Assembly: GCA_003244105.1 (NCBI GenBank)
Contig: QHBK01000009.1
Location: forward strand, 1 to 45,213
Reading direction: 5' to 3'
Source: Candidatus Eremiobacter antarcticus
Lineage (GTDB): Bacteria > Vulcanimicrobiota > Vulcanimicrobiia > Eremiobacterales > Eremiobacteraceae
Length of the DNA: 45,213 bases
The stretch's first letter is position 1, and the number at the start of each line of letters is the position of its first letter. The position numbers and the translations under genes are program-made. Under the pieces are notes generated by a model, which ran no database searches, was not told the origin of the DNA, and was given only the letters and a program-made list of their open reading frames with translations. Shown here one piece after another: positions 22,517-31,255 of this stretch.

Positions 22517-25500
22517 ACGTTCTCGCAGCCGAAGATGAGGTCGAACTCTTCTTTCAATCCAGCCGTCAAAGTGACGAGCTGACGCAGCGCTCGGGATTGT
22601 CCGTTTCCTCCCGCGTGCAGGAAGACGCGATCGTTGCCTCCGCCTGCCCGCTCGACCACGCTGCGCAACTTGGCAAGCCGCAGCGCATCCTCTGCATCGC
22701 CCGGCAGCCGGATGTGCACGTCGAGCGCCGCCGCAGGTTGCGCTGCTGACGAGAACGCTTCCCCGGCCGGCGCCGCCGGCTGCTGCTCGCGGCTGCCCAC
22801 AATGCCGTTGCCGGCGCTCCCCGCCGGTTGGCGCGCGGGCGATGCAGTGGCGTAGTCCGAGAGAATTCGCGCCTGCGAGAAGGGCCAGGCCTCAAGCGCT
22901 TGCAGGCTCACATCGGGCCGCTCTTGGCGTTCCTCTTCCGCCCCCGCGGGAGCCACATAGGCGGGCGGCTTGCCGATCGCGCGCCGTTCTTTAACTTTGC
23001 CTTTGACCACGAGCACGGCACCGTCGAGAAACAACGGCGAGAGGTCGGCAAACCATTTCGGAAAGACCACGATCTCGACGGTCCCGCTCATGTCTTCTAA
23101 TTTGGCGACCAGCATCTGGCTGCCGGCTTTCGTCACGACGCGCCGGCTGGCGGTCACGATGCCCCCGACGACGGCCGTTTCATCTTCGGGCAGCTCGCGC
23201 AGGGCGACGATCGTCGACGTCGTGCGTTTTGCCAGTTCCACGATTTTGTCCGACAACGGATGACCTGAGATGTACAGACCCAGCGCGTCCTTTTCTTGAG
23301 CGAGCCGCGCCGCCGCGGTCGGTTCGGGCTTGGAGGGCAATGACGGCGGCGGCAAACCGCCCGATGCGTCCAGGCTGAAGAGAGACGCTTGGCCCAGCGC
23401 ACGCTGCTGCGCGCCGTGCTGGCCGTGCTCCAGCGCCGCATCGAGACCCGCGAGCTTTTCGTTCCGGTTGCCCGGCAGCGCGTCAAGAGCGCCGCCTTTG
23501 ATCAGCGTCTCGAGGACGCGCCGGTTCACGATCCTGCAATCGGCGCGCGCGCAGATGTCCGCCAATGATGTGAACGGCGCCGTGGTGCGCTTGACGATCA
23601 GCTCGCGCACGGCGCCATCCCCGACGTTCTTGACGGCGCTGAGTCCGAACCTGATAGCGTCGCCCACCACTGCGAAGTCTCTGCCGCTTTCGTTGACATC
23701 GGGCGGGAGGATCTTCAAGCCGCGCTGCGCGCAGTCGGCGAGATACTCCACGAGCTTGTCGTTGTTGTGCTTGACCGACGTCAACAGCGCAGCCATGAAC
23801 GCCAGCGGATGATTGGCCTTCAGCCAAGCGGTGCGATAAGCGAGCAGCCCATAGCACACGGAATGAGCCTTGTTAAACCCGTAGCCGGCGAACGGCTCGA
23901 TGAACTGCCAGATGCGCTGCGCCAGCTGTTCGTCGATGCCGTGCCCGACGCAACCGTCGATGAACTTCTGGCGCTCGGCTGGGATCTTCTCTTTGATCTT
24001 CTTGCCGATGACCTTGCGCATGGCGTCGGCTTGGCCGACCGTGTAACCGGCCAGGTCGCGGCACATCTGCATCACCTGCTCTTGATAGACCGCGATGCCA
24101 TACGTCTCTTCCAAAATGGGCTCGAGTTTGGGATGCAGATAGGTGATGGTACGCCGCCCGTGCTTGCCCGCGATGAAGTCGTGGATCCAGTCCATCGGTC
24201 CGGGGCGGTAGAGGGCGACCATCGCGATCACGTCCTCGATGCGGGTGGGCTTCAGATCGGCGATGTAGCGGCGCATACCCGCGCTTTCGAGCTGGAAGAC
24301 GCCGGTCGTCTGCCCGGCCGAGAGCATCGCAAACGTGCGGGCATCGTCAAGCGGGATGCCGTCGACGGAGAACTCGGGATCCGCGGAAGCGCGGATCTGC
24401 TCTTCAGCCGCCGCCAGCACGGTCAGGGTGCGCAACCCCAAGAAGTCCATCTTGAGCAGCCCGACGCGTTCCACCCATTCCATCGAGTACTGGGTGTTGA
24501 TGTCATCGTCGCCGAGCTTCGCCAGCGGCGCGTAGTCTGTGATCGGTCCCGGCGCAATGACGACACCGGCCGCGTGCGTGGATGCATGCCGCGCCAGACC
24601 TTCGACGCGTTTGGCGGTGTCCAAGAGTTTGCGGGCTGCAGGCTCGCGCTGATAGAGCCCTTTCAGTTCGGGAACCGCTTCGATCGCCTGCGCGATGGAC
24701 ACCGGATTCGCCGGGATGTTCGGGATGAGCTTCGCGATGCGGTCGACGTCGCTGAGCGGCACGCCCATGACGCGTCCGACATCCCTGACGGCCGCGCGAG
24801 CCGCCATGGTCCCGAACGTGACGATCTGCGCGACTCGGTCGGCGCCGTACTTGTGCATGACGTATTGGATCACTTCATCGCGCCGCTCGTAGCAGAAATC
24901 AGTGTCGATGTCGGGCATCGAGATGCGTTCGGGATTGAGGAAGCGCTCGAAGAAGAGGTTGTAACGCAGCGGGTCGACATCCGAGATCTTGAGCACGAAG
25001 GCGACGATGCTGCCCGGGGCCGAGCCGCGGCCCGGACCGACGGGAATGCCTTGCTCGCGCGCGTAGCGGATGAAATCCCACACGATCAAGAAGTAGGATG
25101 CATACCCCATGCGGTTGATGACGTCCAGCTCGTACTCGAGCCGAAGACGGTGTTCGGCAGACGGTGAGCCGTAGCGCTCGACCAAGCCCTGTTCGCACAG
25201 GCTGCGCAGGTACGCTTGGTCGTCTGCCTGGCCTGGCGGCACGGGGAAGGCGGGTATCGCGAAGGTCGCCGTGGTCATGTCGAAATCGACCATGTCCGCT
25301 ATCGTCAGCGTCGCGTCGCAGGCCTCCGGCTCGTCGGCGAACAGCGCTCGCATCTCTTCCGCCGTCTTGAAGTAGAAATCGTCGCCCTCGAATCGCAGCC
25401 GGTCTTTGTCCGAGACCATCTTGCCGGTGCCGATGCACAGCAGCACGTCATGGGCCGGCGCGTCGTCGCGCCGCAAGTAGTGGAAGTCGTTGGTGGCGAC

Positions 25501-26094
25501 GGGGCGGATGCCGAGCTCCCGCGCGATGCCGAAGAGCTGCGGCCTGATGCGGTCCTCGAGCGGATGGTGGTGGTGATGGATCTCGATGAAGTATCGCTCG
25601 CCGAAGATCGCCCGGTAGTCGCGAGCGAGCCGACGCGCCGCATCCGCTTTTCCCAGCATGAGGCTTTGCGCCAAGGCGCCCCCGAGGCAGCCTGAGAGGA
25701 CGATCAATCCCTCGTGATGCTGCGCCAGCAAGTCCATGTCGACGCGCGGCTTGTAATAGTAGCCGTCCAAAAAACCGATCGAGACGAGCTTGATGAGGTT
25801 GCGATAGCCCGCCTTGTCCGCCGCCAACACCGTCAAGTGGTGATCGTCGCGCACCGTTCTGTCGCGGTGGCCGCGCGGCGCCACGTACATCTCGCATCCG
25901 ATGATCGGCTTGATGCCTTTGGCCTTGGCCTCGAAATAGAACTCCATGGCGCCGTAGAGCACGCCGTGGTCGGTCAGCGCCAGCGCGGGCATACCGAACT
26001 CAGCGGCGACCGTCGCCAGCTCCGTGGTGCGGCACGCGCCGTCCAGCAGTGAATACTCGCTGTGGCTATGGAGATGAACGAAGCTTGGGGCCAT
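22495..26094 (-). CDS. dnaE: DNA polymerase III alpha subunit
   Basis: Replicative polymerase of 1199 residues. The N-terminal PHP domain has HLHSHSEYSLLDG, TDHG and a His run (HHHHHPLED, about 173-181), so metal ligands appear complete. Catalytic aspartates are in PDIDTD (394-399), with GPGRGSAPGS just before and the third in GLLKMDFLGLRTLT. A helix-hairpin-helix region and an OB fold (AVVGGIVTASRRVVTKAG) follow. Between the OB fold and the final small domain lies an Ala/Pro/Gly-rich insert of about 60 residues (DNA near 22740-22960). No epsilon-type exonuclease domain is present. ATG at 26094 has GAGGA a few bases upstream. Confidence 0.96.
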   Translation of the reverse strand: MAPSFVHLHSHSEYSLLDGACRTTELATVAAEFGMPALALTDHGVLYGAMEFYFEAKAKGIKPIIGCEMYVAPRGHRDRTVRDDHHLTVLAADKAGYRNLIKLVSIGFLDGYYYKPRVDMDLLAQHHEGLIVLSGCLGGALAQSLMLGKADAARRLARDYRAIFGERYFIEIHHHHHPLEDRIRPQLFGIARELGIRPVATNDFHYLRRDDAPAHDVLLCIGTGKMVSDKDRLRFEGDDFYFKTAEEMRALFADEPEACDATLTIADMVDFDMTTATFAIPAFPVPPGQADDQAYLRSLCEQGLVERYGSPSAEHRLRLEYELDVINRMGYASYFLIVWDFIRYAREQGIPVGPGRGSAPGSIVAFVLKISDVDPLRYNLFFERFLNPERISMPDIDTDFCYERRDEVIQYVMHKYGADRVAQIVTFGTMAARAAVRDVGRVMGVPLSDVDRIAKLIPNIPANPVSIAQAIEAVPELKGLYQREPAARKLLDTAKRVEGLARHASTHAAGVVIAPGPITDYAPLAKLGDDDINTQYSMEWVERVGLLKMDFLGLRTLTVLAAAEEQIRASADPEFSVDGIPLDDARTFAMLSAGQTTGVFQLESAGMRRYIADLKPTRIEDVIAMVALYRPGPMDWIHDFIAGKHGRRTITYLHPKLEPILEETYGIAVYQEQVMQMCRDLAGYTVGQADAMRKVIGKKIKEKIPAERQKFIDGCVGHGIDEQLAQRIWQFIEPFAGYGFNKAHSVCYGLLAYRTAWLKANHPLAFMAALLTSVKHNNDKLVEYLADCAQRGLKILPPDVNESGRDFAVVGDAIRFGLSAVKNVGDGAVRELIVKRTTAPFTSLADICARADCRIVNRRVLETLIKGGALDALPGNRNEKLAGLDAALEHGQHGAQQRALGQASLFSLDASGGLPPPSLPSKPEPTAAARLAQEKDALGLYISGHPLSDKIVELAKRTTSTIVALRELPEDETAVVGGIVTASRRVVTKAGSQMLVAKLEDMSGTVEIVVFPKWFADLSPLFLDGAVLVVKGKVKERRAIGKPPAYVAPAGAEEERQERPDVSLQALEAWPFSQARILSDYATASPARQPAGSAGNGIVGSREQQPAAPAGEAFSSAAQPAAALDVHIRLPGDAEDALRLAKLRSVVERAGGGNDRVFLHAGGNGQSRALRQLVTLTAGLKEEFDLIFGCENVWTGHNP

Positions 26095-26419
26095 AATCCT
26101 CGTCTAGGCGCCGATCGTGAGAATGTGACGCAGCCTGCCTTTCCTGCGGGCTTGTGGAATGGCTTGTGCATCTCGTGTGCATGCCGGTGGGCAACCGAGG
26201 AATTCTGTGGATGAGACGGACGCCGGAATTGTCCCACCCACCCTCTCTCGTGTCACGCGGACGCGGTCGGAATGCTCCGATGATGCCTCCATGCAGGTTT
26301 TATCGCTGTGACGAAACGCAGAGGCGACGCCCGAGCCGCAGGAAGCCCGAAAATACGTTCGTAAGCCTGCTAAGACCACACCTACGCTGCGCTGACCTTG
26401 CGGGGAGATCATCACCATC
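26095..26419. other. divergent spacer between dnaE and pckA
   Basis: 325 bp between two divergent starts. It must hold promoters for the dnaE-division cluster (reverse) and pckA (forward), but no strong -35/-10 pair stands out. A reverse-strand TCATCCACA near 26216 differs by one base from a DnaA box; a single copy is not meaningful. A short palindrome TACGTTCGTA lies at 26354-26363. Open frames here lack family features. Confidence 0.5.
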
Positions 26420-28015
26420 ATGGCGTTGCTTGCCGGCGAATCGACAGGTCTCGAGCGGTTTGGTTTCGGTCCGTCCGCACAGGTCAGGCGCAACCTTGCG
26501 ACCGCTACCCTGTTCGAAGAGTGCATCCGCAGAGAAGAAGGCTGGGCCGCGGCGCACGGGCCTCTGGTCGTGCGAACGGGCAAACATACCGGACGCTCGC
26601 CGCAAGACAAGTTCTTCGTCGAGGAGCCGGGCAGTCAAGCGCACATCGACTGGGGAAAAGCCAACAAGCCGTTTGACCCGGAGAAGTTCTCGGCGCTCTT
26701 GGCGCGCGTCGATGCGTATCTGAGCGACAAGGAAGTCTTCGCTTTGGACGCTTTCGCGGGAGCGGATCCGAAGTACCGCGTTCCTATTCGCGTGGTCACC
26801 CAACTGGCTTGGCACAATCTTTTCAGCCGCAACCTCTTCATCCCCGCGACTGGTCAGGACCTGCGCGGCTTCGTCCCCGAGTTCGCGGTAGTGGATGCCT
26901 GCAATTTTCTTGCCGACCCTGCTCGCGACGGCACTCGCTCGGAGACCTTCGTGATCATCGACTTCGGCCGACGCCTCGTGCTCATCGGCGGCACCACGTA
27001 CGCGGGCGAAATCAAAAAATCGGTCTTCACGATCATGAATTATTTGCTGCCCTTGCGCGATGTCATGCCGATGCACTGTTCGGCGAACGTGGGGGTGGGC
27101 GGAGATGTCGCTGTCTTCTTCGGGCTCTCGGGGACCGGAAAGACGACCTTGTCGGCAGACCCCAACCGCGCCCTGATCGGCGATGACGAACACGGCTGGA
27201 GCGACCGCGGAATCTTCAACTTCGAAGGCGGTTGCTACGCAAAGGCCATCCACTTGTCCGCCGATCTGGAGCCGCAGATCTTCCCGACCACGCGGACGTT
27301 CGGGACCGTGCTGGAAAACGTCGTCATGGACCCGGTCACCCGCGAGCTCGATCTCGACGACGACTCGCTGACCGAGAACACTCGTGCCGCGTATCCATTG
27401 AGTTCGGTGCCGAACACCGTGCCCCACGGTGTCGCGGGCCATCCGCGTCACATCGTCATGCTGACCTGCGATGCTTTCGGGGTGCTGCCGCCTATCGCGC
27501 GCATGACGCCGGCCCAGGCCATGTACCACTTCTTGTCAGGCTATACCGCCAAGGTGGCCGGCACTGAGAAGGGCGTCACCGAGCCGCAGACGACGTTCTC
27601 CCATTGCTTCGGCGCGCCGTTCATGGTGCACCAGCCGACGGAGTATGCCAAGATGCTCGGGGCGAGGATCGCGCGCCACGAGGTCGACTGCTGGCTGGTC
27701 AACACCGGCTGGAGCGGCGGACCGTATGGAGTTGGCAGGCGCATCAAGCTCCCATACACTCGCGCGATGGTGAACGCTGCGCTCTCGGGCGCCTTGGACG
27801 ATGCGCGCTTGACTGCAGACCCGATTTTCAAAATCAGCGTTCCCGACCGCGTGCCGGGCGTCCCGAGCGAGGTGCTCAACGCCCGAGACACGTGGACCAG
27901 CGGCGAAGCGTACGACGCGAAAGCGCGCCAGCTGGCGCAGAAGTTCGCGGAGAACTTCGAGAAGTTCGCGGCGAGTGCGTCGCCCGAGGTCAAAGCCGCC
28001 GCGCCCACGGTCTGA
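26420..28015 (+). CDS. pckA: phosphoenolpyruvate carboxykinase (ATP)
   Basis: Converts oxaloacetate and ATP to phosphoenolpyruvate, the first committed step of gluconeogenesis. 531 residues, the usual size of the ATP-dependent enzyme. The N-terminal RTGKHTGRSPQDKFFVEEP is typical of this class. The kinase P-loop GLSGTGKTTLS is at about residues 235-245, followed by the metal and ATP block LIGDDEHGWSDRGIFNFEGG. The later ENTRAAYPL and TAKVAGTEKGVTEP segments are conserved. ATG at 26420 has GGGGAG about twelve bases upstream, a rather long spacing. The yvcK product encoded about 23 kb away is also linked to gluconeogenic growth. Confidence 0.96.
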   Translation: MALLAGESTGLERFGFGPSAQVRRNLATATLFEECIRREEGWAAAHGPLVVRTGKHTGRSPQDKFFVEEPGSQAHIDWGKANKPFDPEKFSALLARVDAYLSDKEVFALDAFAGADPKYRVPIRVVTQLAWHNLFSRNLFIPATGQDLRGFVPEFAVVDACNFLADPARDGTRSETFVIIDFGRRLVLIGGTTYAGEIKKSVFTIMNYLLPLRDVMPMHCSANVGVGGDVAVFFGLSGTGKTTLSADPNRALIGDDEHGWSDRGIFNFEGGCYAKAIHLSADLEPQIFPTTRTFGTVLENVVMDPVTRELDLDDDSLTENTRAAYPLSSVPNTVPHGVAGHPRHIVMLTCDAFGVLPPIARMTPAQAMYHFLSGYTAKVAGTEKGVTEPQTTFSHCFGAPFMVHQPTEYAKMLGARIARHEVDCWLVNTGWSGGPYGVGRRIKLPYTRAMVNAALSGALDDARLTADPIFKISVPDRVPGVPSEVLNARDTWTSGEAYDAKARQLAQKFAENFEKFAASASPEVKAAAPTV

Positions 28016-28021
28016 AGTCGG

Positions 28022-28050
28022 GCCGCCCGCAAGCCGTGCTGCCGGGCGGC
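28022..28050 (+). terminator. GC-rich hairpin after pckA
   Basis: Perfect eight-base-pair stem GCCGCCCG/CGGGCGGC with a 13-base loop, beginning six bases after the pckA stop. No T-run follows, so it may be a weak or factor-assisted terminator or a 3' stabilising structure. It separates pckA from the MobB-like gene. Confidence 0.4.
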
Positions 28051-28089
28051 GGCACTTAGGCGACAGTACCCGGCCAGGTCTGACGCGAA

Positions 28090-28836
28090 GTGACTCCCGT
28101 GGAAATCCTGATCGTCGGCGGCCCTCACTCGGGCGTCGGCAAGACACTTGCGTCCGAGGTCGCGCTGCGGGCGCTTTCCGGCCGCAGCTTCGGCGCCATA
28201 AAGCTCACCGTCGCCGACGGCGAGCGGGACCCTCAGCACGACCACGGCGCATCTGCCCTGGCGGTCGCCGATGCTGCCGGCATCTGCGGCCGAGGCGCGT
28301 CCTGCGGCGTCTGCGAAACGGTATCGACGCGCATACCCAGCCGGCTCATCACAACTCTTCGCGCCATCCGCAAGCCCAATACCGACACGTGGCGGCTCAG
28401 CGAGGCGGGCGCCCTGGCCGTGGCCTGGGTCATCGCCTTGCGGGAAGGCGCGCCCCAAGCCGTCGACGCGGCGCTGCGCTATCTGGCCGACCACGGCGCC
28501 CGCGGAGCGGTGATCGAAGGAACGACCGCGCTCGAATGGATGAACCCGAAGGCGTCGGTGATGGTCGCAAGTTCGCCGGGAAAGCGCTGGAAGGACGTGG
28601 CGGTCCGCTACGTCGGGCGGTGCGACATCGTGCTGTGCAACCGCGTGCCGCACGTCGTCGGTGACGTCCCTCCGCCGGAACAGTTCTTCGCCGCCGAGCC
28701 GCTGTCGTGCGATCTCGCCTCGCCGGCGGATCCGGGCACGCGCGCCTACATCGGTCGGGTGCGTGACCTCATGAGCTATGGAGCTGAGGCAGGCTTTGAA
28801 GGCCAACGAGGAACGGGCGGCGCGTTGACGGCGTGA
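28090..28836 (+). CDS. MobB-like P-loop nucleotide-binding protein with a cysteine cluster
   Basis: 248 residues. The P-loop is IVGGPHSGVGKTLASE (about 8-23). FGAIKLTVADG and the later DTWRLSEAGALA (99-110) resemble the MobB pattern (a KHT-type strand and a DSxRxxxAGA segment), so it belongs to or near the SIMIBI group. Between them is CGRGASCGVC, with Cys66, Cys72 and Cys75 (C-x5-C-x2-C), not expected in MobB. EGTTALEWMNPKAS suggests a further conserved site. No molybdenum cofactor gene is nearby. It starts at GTG (28090; another GTG at 28099). Its last 61 bases overlap the convergent dehydrogenase. Function not assigned. Confidence 0.7.
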   Translation: MTPVEILIVGGPHSGVGKTLASEVALRALSGRSFGAIKLTVADGERDPQHDHGASALAVADAAGICGRGASCGVCETVSTRIPSRLITTLRAIRKPNTDTWRLSEAGALAVAWVIALREGAPQAVDAALRYLADHGARGAVIEGTTALEWMNPKASVMVASSPGKRWKDVAVRYVGRCDIVLCNRVPHVVGDVPPPEQFFAAEPLSCDLASPADPGTRAYIGRVRDLMSYGAEAGFEGQRGTGGALTA

Positions 28837-29762
28837 CGGGGCGGTTCCCCGATGGCGAAGCGGTAGAGGTTGGCCGCGACAGCATGCGCGATGCCGCGAT
28901 ACGACTCGTCGGTGACTCCCGCGATGTGGGGCGTGGCGATCACGTTGTGATGGAACATGGCGTGCTGCGGATCGACCGGCTCTTGCGAAAAGACGTCCAG
29001 GCCTGCGCCGCCGATGCGTCCCGAAGCGAGCGCCTCAAGCAACGCGTCTGAGTCGACGAGCCCGCCGCGCGCCACGTTCACCAGAATCGCGCCGCGCTTC
29101 ATAGCGTCGAAAGCTCCGCGGTCGATGAGATTGCGGTTCGAGTCTTCCAGGCGCACGCACACGATGACGAAGTCCGCCTCGCGCAAGGCGTCATGCAGCC
29201 GGTCCGGTCCGAGGATCTTCATGGCCGGCACGTCGGGGGGGCTCCCTTTTGTTGGGTTCGCCCGGACACCGCACAGGCGCATGCCGAACGCGTGCAGCCG
29301 GCGCGCGAGCGCTGCTCCAACATCTCCCAGGCCGACGATGGCGGCCGTTTTATGCAGCAACGCCTTGCCGGCCGGCTGGCCGGTGATTTTTTGGTCGAGC
29401 ATGGCTTGCGCCTCACGCATGCGCCGCGCGAGCGCGAGCATAAGGAGGATGGCATGCTCCGCCACTGATTCGGCGTTGCCAGTGCCGCCGCTGGGGATGC
29501 GCGCAACCCACACTCCCGCAGCCGTCGCCGCCGGCACGTCGACGGTTTCTAAGCCTACGCCGAACTGCTGGATGAGTCCGAAGGAGCCGCGGTTGATGAC
29601 GTCGCTCGAGATGACGGAGCCGTACGGCACGATGACGTCAACGTCACTCAGATTGGCAGCGACTGCGTCTTTCGCGCATGTGGCGACGTGCCAGGCCGGA
29701 ATCAGCGGCGCAAGCTGCGTGCGGCTCTCCGCATAGCCGATGTCGCAGAAAAGTATCTTCAT
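28776..29762 (-). CDS. D-isomer specific 2-hydroxyacid dehydrogenase
   Basis: 328-residue NAD-dependent dehydrogenase. The Rossmann motif is IVGLGDVGAALARRL, the catalytic Arg lies in VNVARGGLVDSDAL, the Glu in DVFSQEPVD and the His in ATPHIAGVTDES, so all active residues are present. The sequence differs clearly from the first dehydrogenase in the window (4240-5238), so it is not a recent duplicate. It could act on 3-phosphoglycerate, glyoxylate or a branched 2-keto acid; there is no C-terminal ACT domain, which argues against a long-form SerA. Its 3' end overlaps the convergent MobB-like gene. Confidence 0.88.
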   Translation of the reverse strand: MKILFCDIGYAESRTQLAPLIPAWHVATCAKDAVAANLSDVDVIVPYGSVISSDVINRGSFGLIQQFGVGLETVDVPAATAAGVWVARIPSGGTGNAESVAEHAILLMLALARRMREAQAMLDQKITGQPAGKALLHKTAAIVGLGDVGAALARRLHAFGMRLCGVRANPTKGSPPDVPAMKILGPDRLHDALREADFVIVCVRLEDSNRNLIDRGAFDAMKRGAILVNVARGGLVDSDALLEALASGRIGGAGLDVFSQEPVDPQHAMFHHNVIATPHIAGVTDESYRGIAHAVAANLYRFAIGEPPRHAVNAPPVPRWPSKPASAP

Positions 29763-29860
29763 CGTGCGTGGGCCCGAGTGGTCGCGTCCAGCCGGATTGT
29801 GGGTTGGCTGAAGTGCGGGCGCCTAGGGCAGCGCCTTGGGGCTGCTGGCGCGGCCGGCTA
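29763..29860. other. spacer after the ribosomal superoperon
   Basis: 98 bp between the rplQ stop and the dehydrogenase start, both on the reverse strand. It contains an imperfect GC-rich repeat (GGCGC ... GCGCC around 29820-29845) but no T-run, so I do not call a terminator. A promoter for the dehydrogenase should lie here but is not obvious. Confidence 0.35.
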
Positions 29861-30214
29861 TCATTGCAGCAGCTCGAGCTGGGCCATCGGCGCGGCGTCG
29901 CCTTTGCGGATGCGCGTGCGCACGATGCGGGTGTATCCGCCGCTGCGCCCAGCGAGGGTGGGCGCGATGACGTCGAAGAGCTTGCGCACGACGTCCTCAG
30001 AGGTCAGATAGGCGGCCACCAGCCGTCGGCTGTGCAAGTCGCCTCGCTTGGCGCGCGTTATCATGCGAGAAGCCGTGCGCGAGACCTCTTTGGCGCGCAC
30101 GACCGTCGTCTCGATCGTGCCGTGCGTGAACAGCGACGTCGTCAGGTTGCGCAACAGCGCGCGGCGATGGTCGTCGTTTCTACCCAGGCGCTTATCGGCT
30201 TTGCGGTGGCGCAT
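29861..30214 (-). CDS. rplQ: 50S ribosomal protein L17
   Basis: 117 residues, the normal bacterial length. The N-terminus MRHRKADKRLGRNDDHRRAL and the block TTSLFTHGTIETTVVRAKEV are diagnostic. L17 binds 23S rRNA near the tunnel exit. It is the last gene of the alpha operon, 30 bp after rpoA, and the final gene of the superoperon in this window. Confidence 0.96.
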   Translation of the reverse strand: MRHRKADKRLGRNDDHRRALLRNLTTSLFTHGTIETTVVRAKEVSRTASRMITRAKRGDLHSRRLVAAYLTSEDVVRKLFDVIAPTLAGRSGGYTRIVRTRIRKGDAAPMAQLELLQ

Positions 30215-30244
30215 GATTTCTCACTCGGCTGTTCGCGCGGCCCT

Positions 30245-31255
30245 TTACGGCCGCAACGAGAGGTTGCGTTCCTGGAGCTTTTCCTTGATCTCGTCGACCG
30301 ATTTCTTGCCCAGGTTGCGCATGTTCATGATCTCGTCTTCGGTCTTCTGCAAAAGCTCGGAGATCTTGGTGATCCCAGCCCGCTTCAAGCAGTTGTAGGA
30401 GCGCACCGAGAGGTCCAGCTCGTCGACCGGGATATCCCAGTTGGCGAACGGTTTGACTTCTTCGCTCGGCGCTTCGATCTCGGGGCGGCCGCTGAAGTTG
30501 ACCAAGAGCGACAGCTGGTCTTGCAGGATCCTCGCCGCGGTGCTGAGCGCCTCGTCCGGCGTGATGCTCCCGTTGGTCTCGATTTCCATGATCAGACGGT
30601 CGTAGTCCGTCGTCTGCCCAACGCGCGTGTCTTCGATGTGGTACGCCACCTTTCTCACCGGTGAGAAGATGGAATCCACCGGTATCAAGCCGATGATGTG
30701 CTCGACGTTTCGCTGCTTCTCGGCCGTCACGTAGCCGCGCCACTTCTCGACGCCGATCTCCATGTAGAGCCGCGCCTTCTTGTCGGACAGCGTCGCGATG
30801 TGGTACGAAGGGTCCAACAGTTCCACATCCGCGTCCGGTACTATGTCGGCAGCGGTCACTTCTCGCTCCCCGCTCGCCTCCACCCGCAGCACCTTCGGCT
30901 CATCGTTGTTCAGCTTGAGCGGCAAGCCCTTGAGGTTGAGGATGATGTTGGTGACGTCTTCCACGACACCCGGGATGGTCGCAAACTCATGCAGCACGCC
31001 GTCGATCTTGACGTACGTGACGGCCGCGCCCGGCAGCGACGACAACAGCATGCGCCGCAGCGAGTTCCCGAGCGTGATCCCAAAACCGCGCTCGAGCGGC
31101 TCGATGACGAACGTCGCGCTGCTGTCGCGTCGCTCGCGCACCTCAATCGATGGGCGTTGGAATTCAGAGACGGACATGCTGTTCAAGCCGTGCGTGCCGG
31201 CCGGCCGTCCGATCGGGTCGTATGCAGCCTGCGGCTGCCCGGTGAATTGCATCAT
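30245..31255 (-). CDS. rpoA: RNA polymerase alpha subunit
   Basis: 336 residues with the N-terminal dimerisation domain ([20 protein letters not shown]) and the C-terminal helix-hairpin-helix domain ([17 protein letters not shown], then [13 protein letters not shown]) that contacts UP elements and activators. The frame begins at ATGATG overlapping the rpsD stop (TGATGATG), which favours coupling; this gives an N-terminal stretch about 26 residues longer than usual. An internal ATG at 31177 ([13 protein letters not shown]) would match family length but has no ribosome binding site. Confidence 0.95.
   Translation of the reverse strand: MMQFTGQPQAAYDPIGRPAGTHGLNSMSVSEFQRPSIEVRERRDSSATFVIEPLERGFGITLGNSLRRMLLSSLPGAAVTYVKIDGVLHEFATIPGVVEDVTNIILNLKGLPLKLNNDEPKVLRVEASGEREVTAADIVPDADVELLDPSYHIATLSDKKARLYMEIGVEKWRGYVTAEKQRNVEHIIGLIPVDSIFSPVRKVAYHIEDTRVGQTTDYDRLIMEIETNGSITPDEALSTAARILQDQLSLLVNFSGRPEIEAPSEEVKPFANWDIPVDELDLSVRSYNCLKRAGITKISELLQKTEDEIMNMRNLGKKSVDEIKEKLQERNLSLRP

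Noticed and set aside
25561-25582. Run of His codons in dnaE (HHHHH)
   Set aside because: It falls in the PHP domain, where His-rich metal-binding sequence is expected; not an artificial tag.
26212-26222. DnaA-box-like TCATCCACA near dnaE
   Set aside because: One mismatch and a single copy; no AT-rich element, no dnaA or dnaN nearby, so no origin is supported.
26104-26610. 168-residue reverse frame covering the dnaE-pckA spacer
   Set aside because: Ser/Arg/Cys-rich shadow composition; half of it overlaps pckA, and it has no supporting signals.
26300-27529. 409-residue reverse frame opposite pckA
   Set aside because: Antisense to a complete PEP carboxykinase; no family features and no ribosome binding site.
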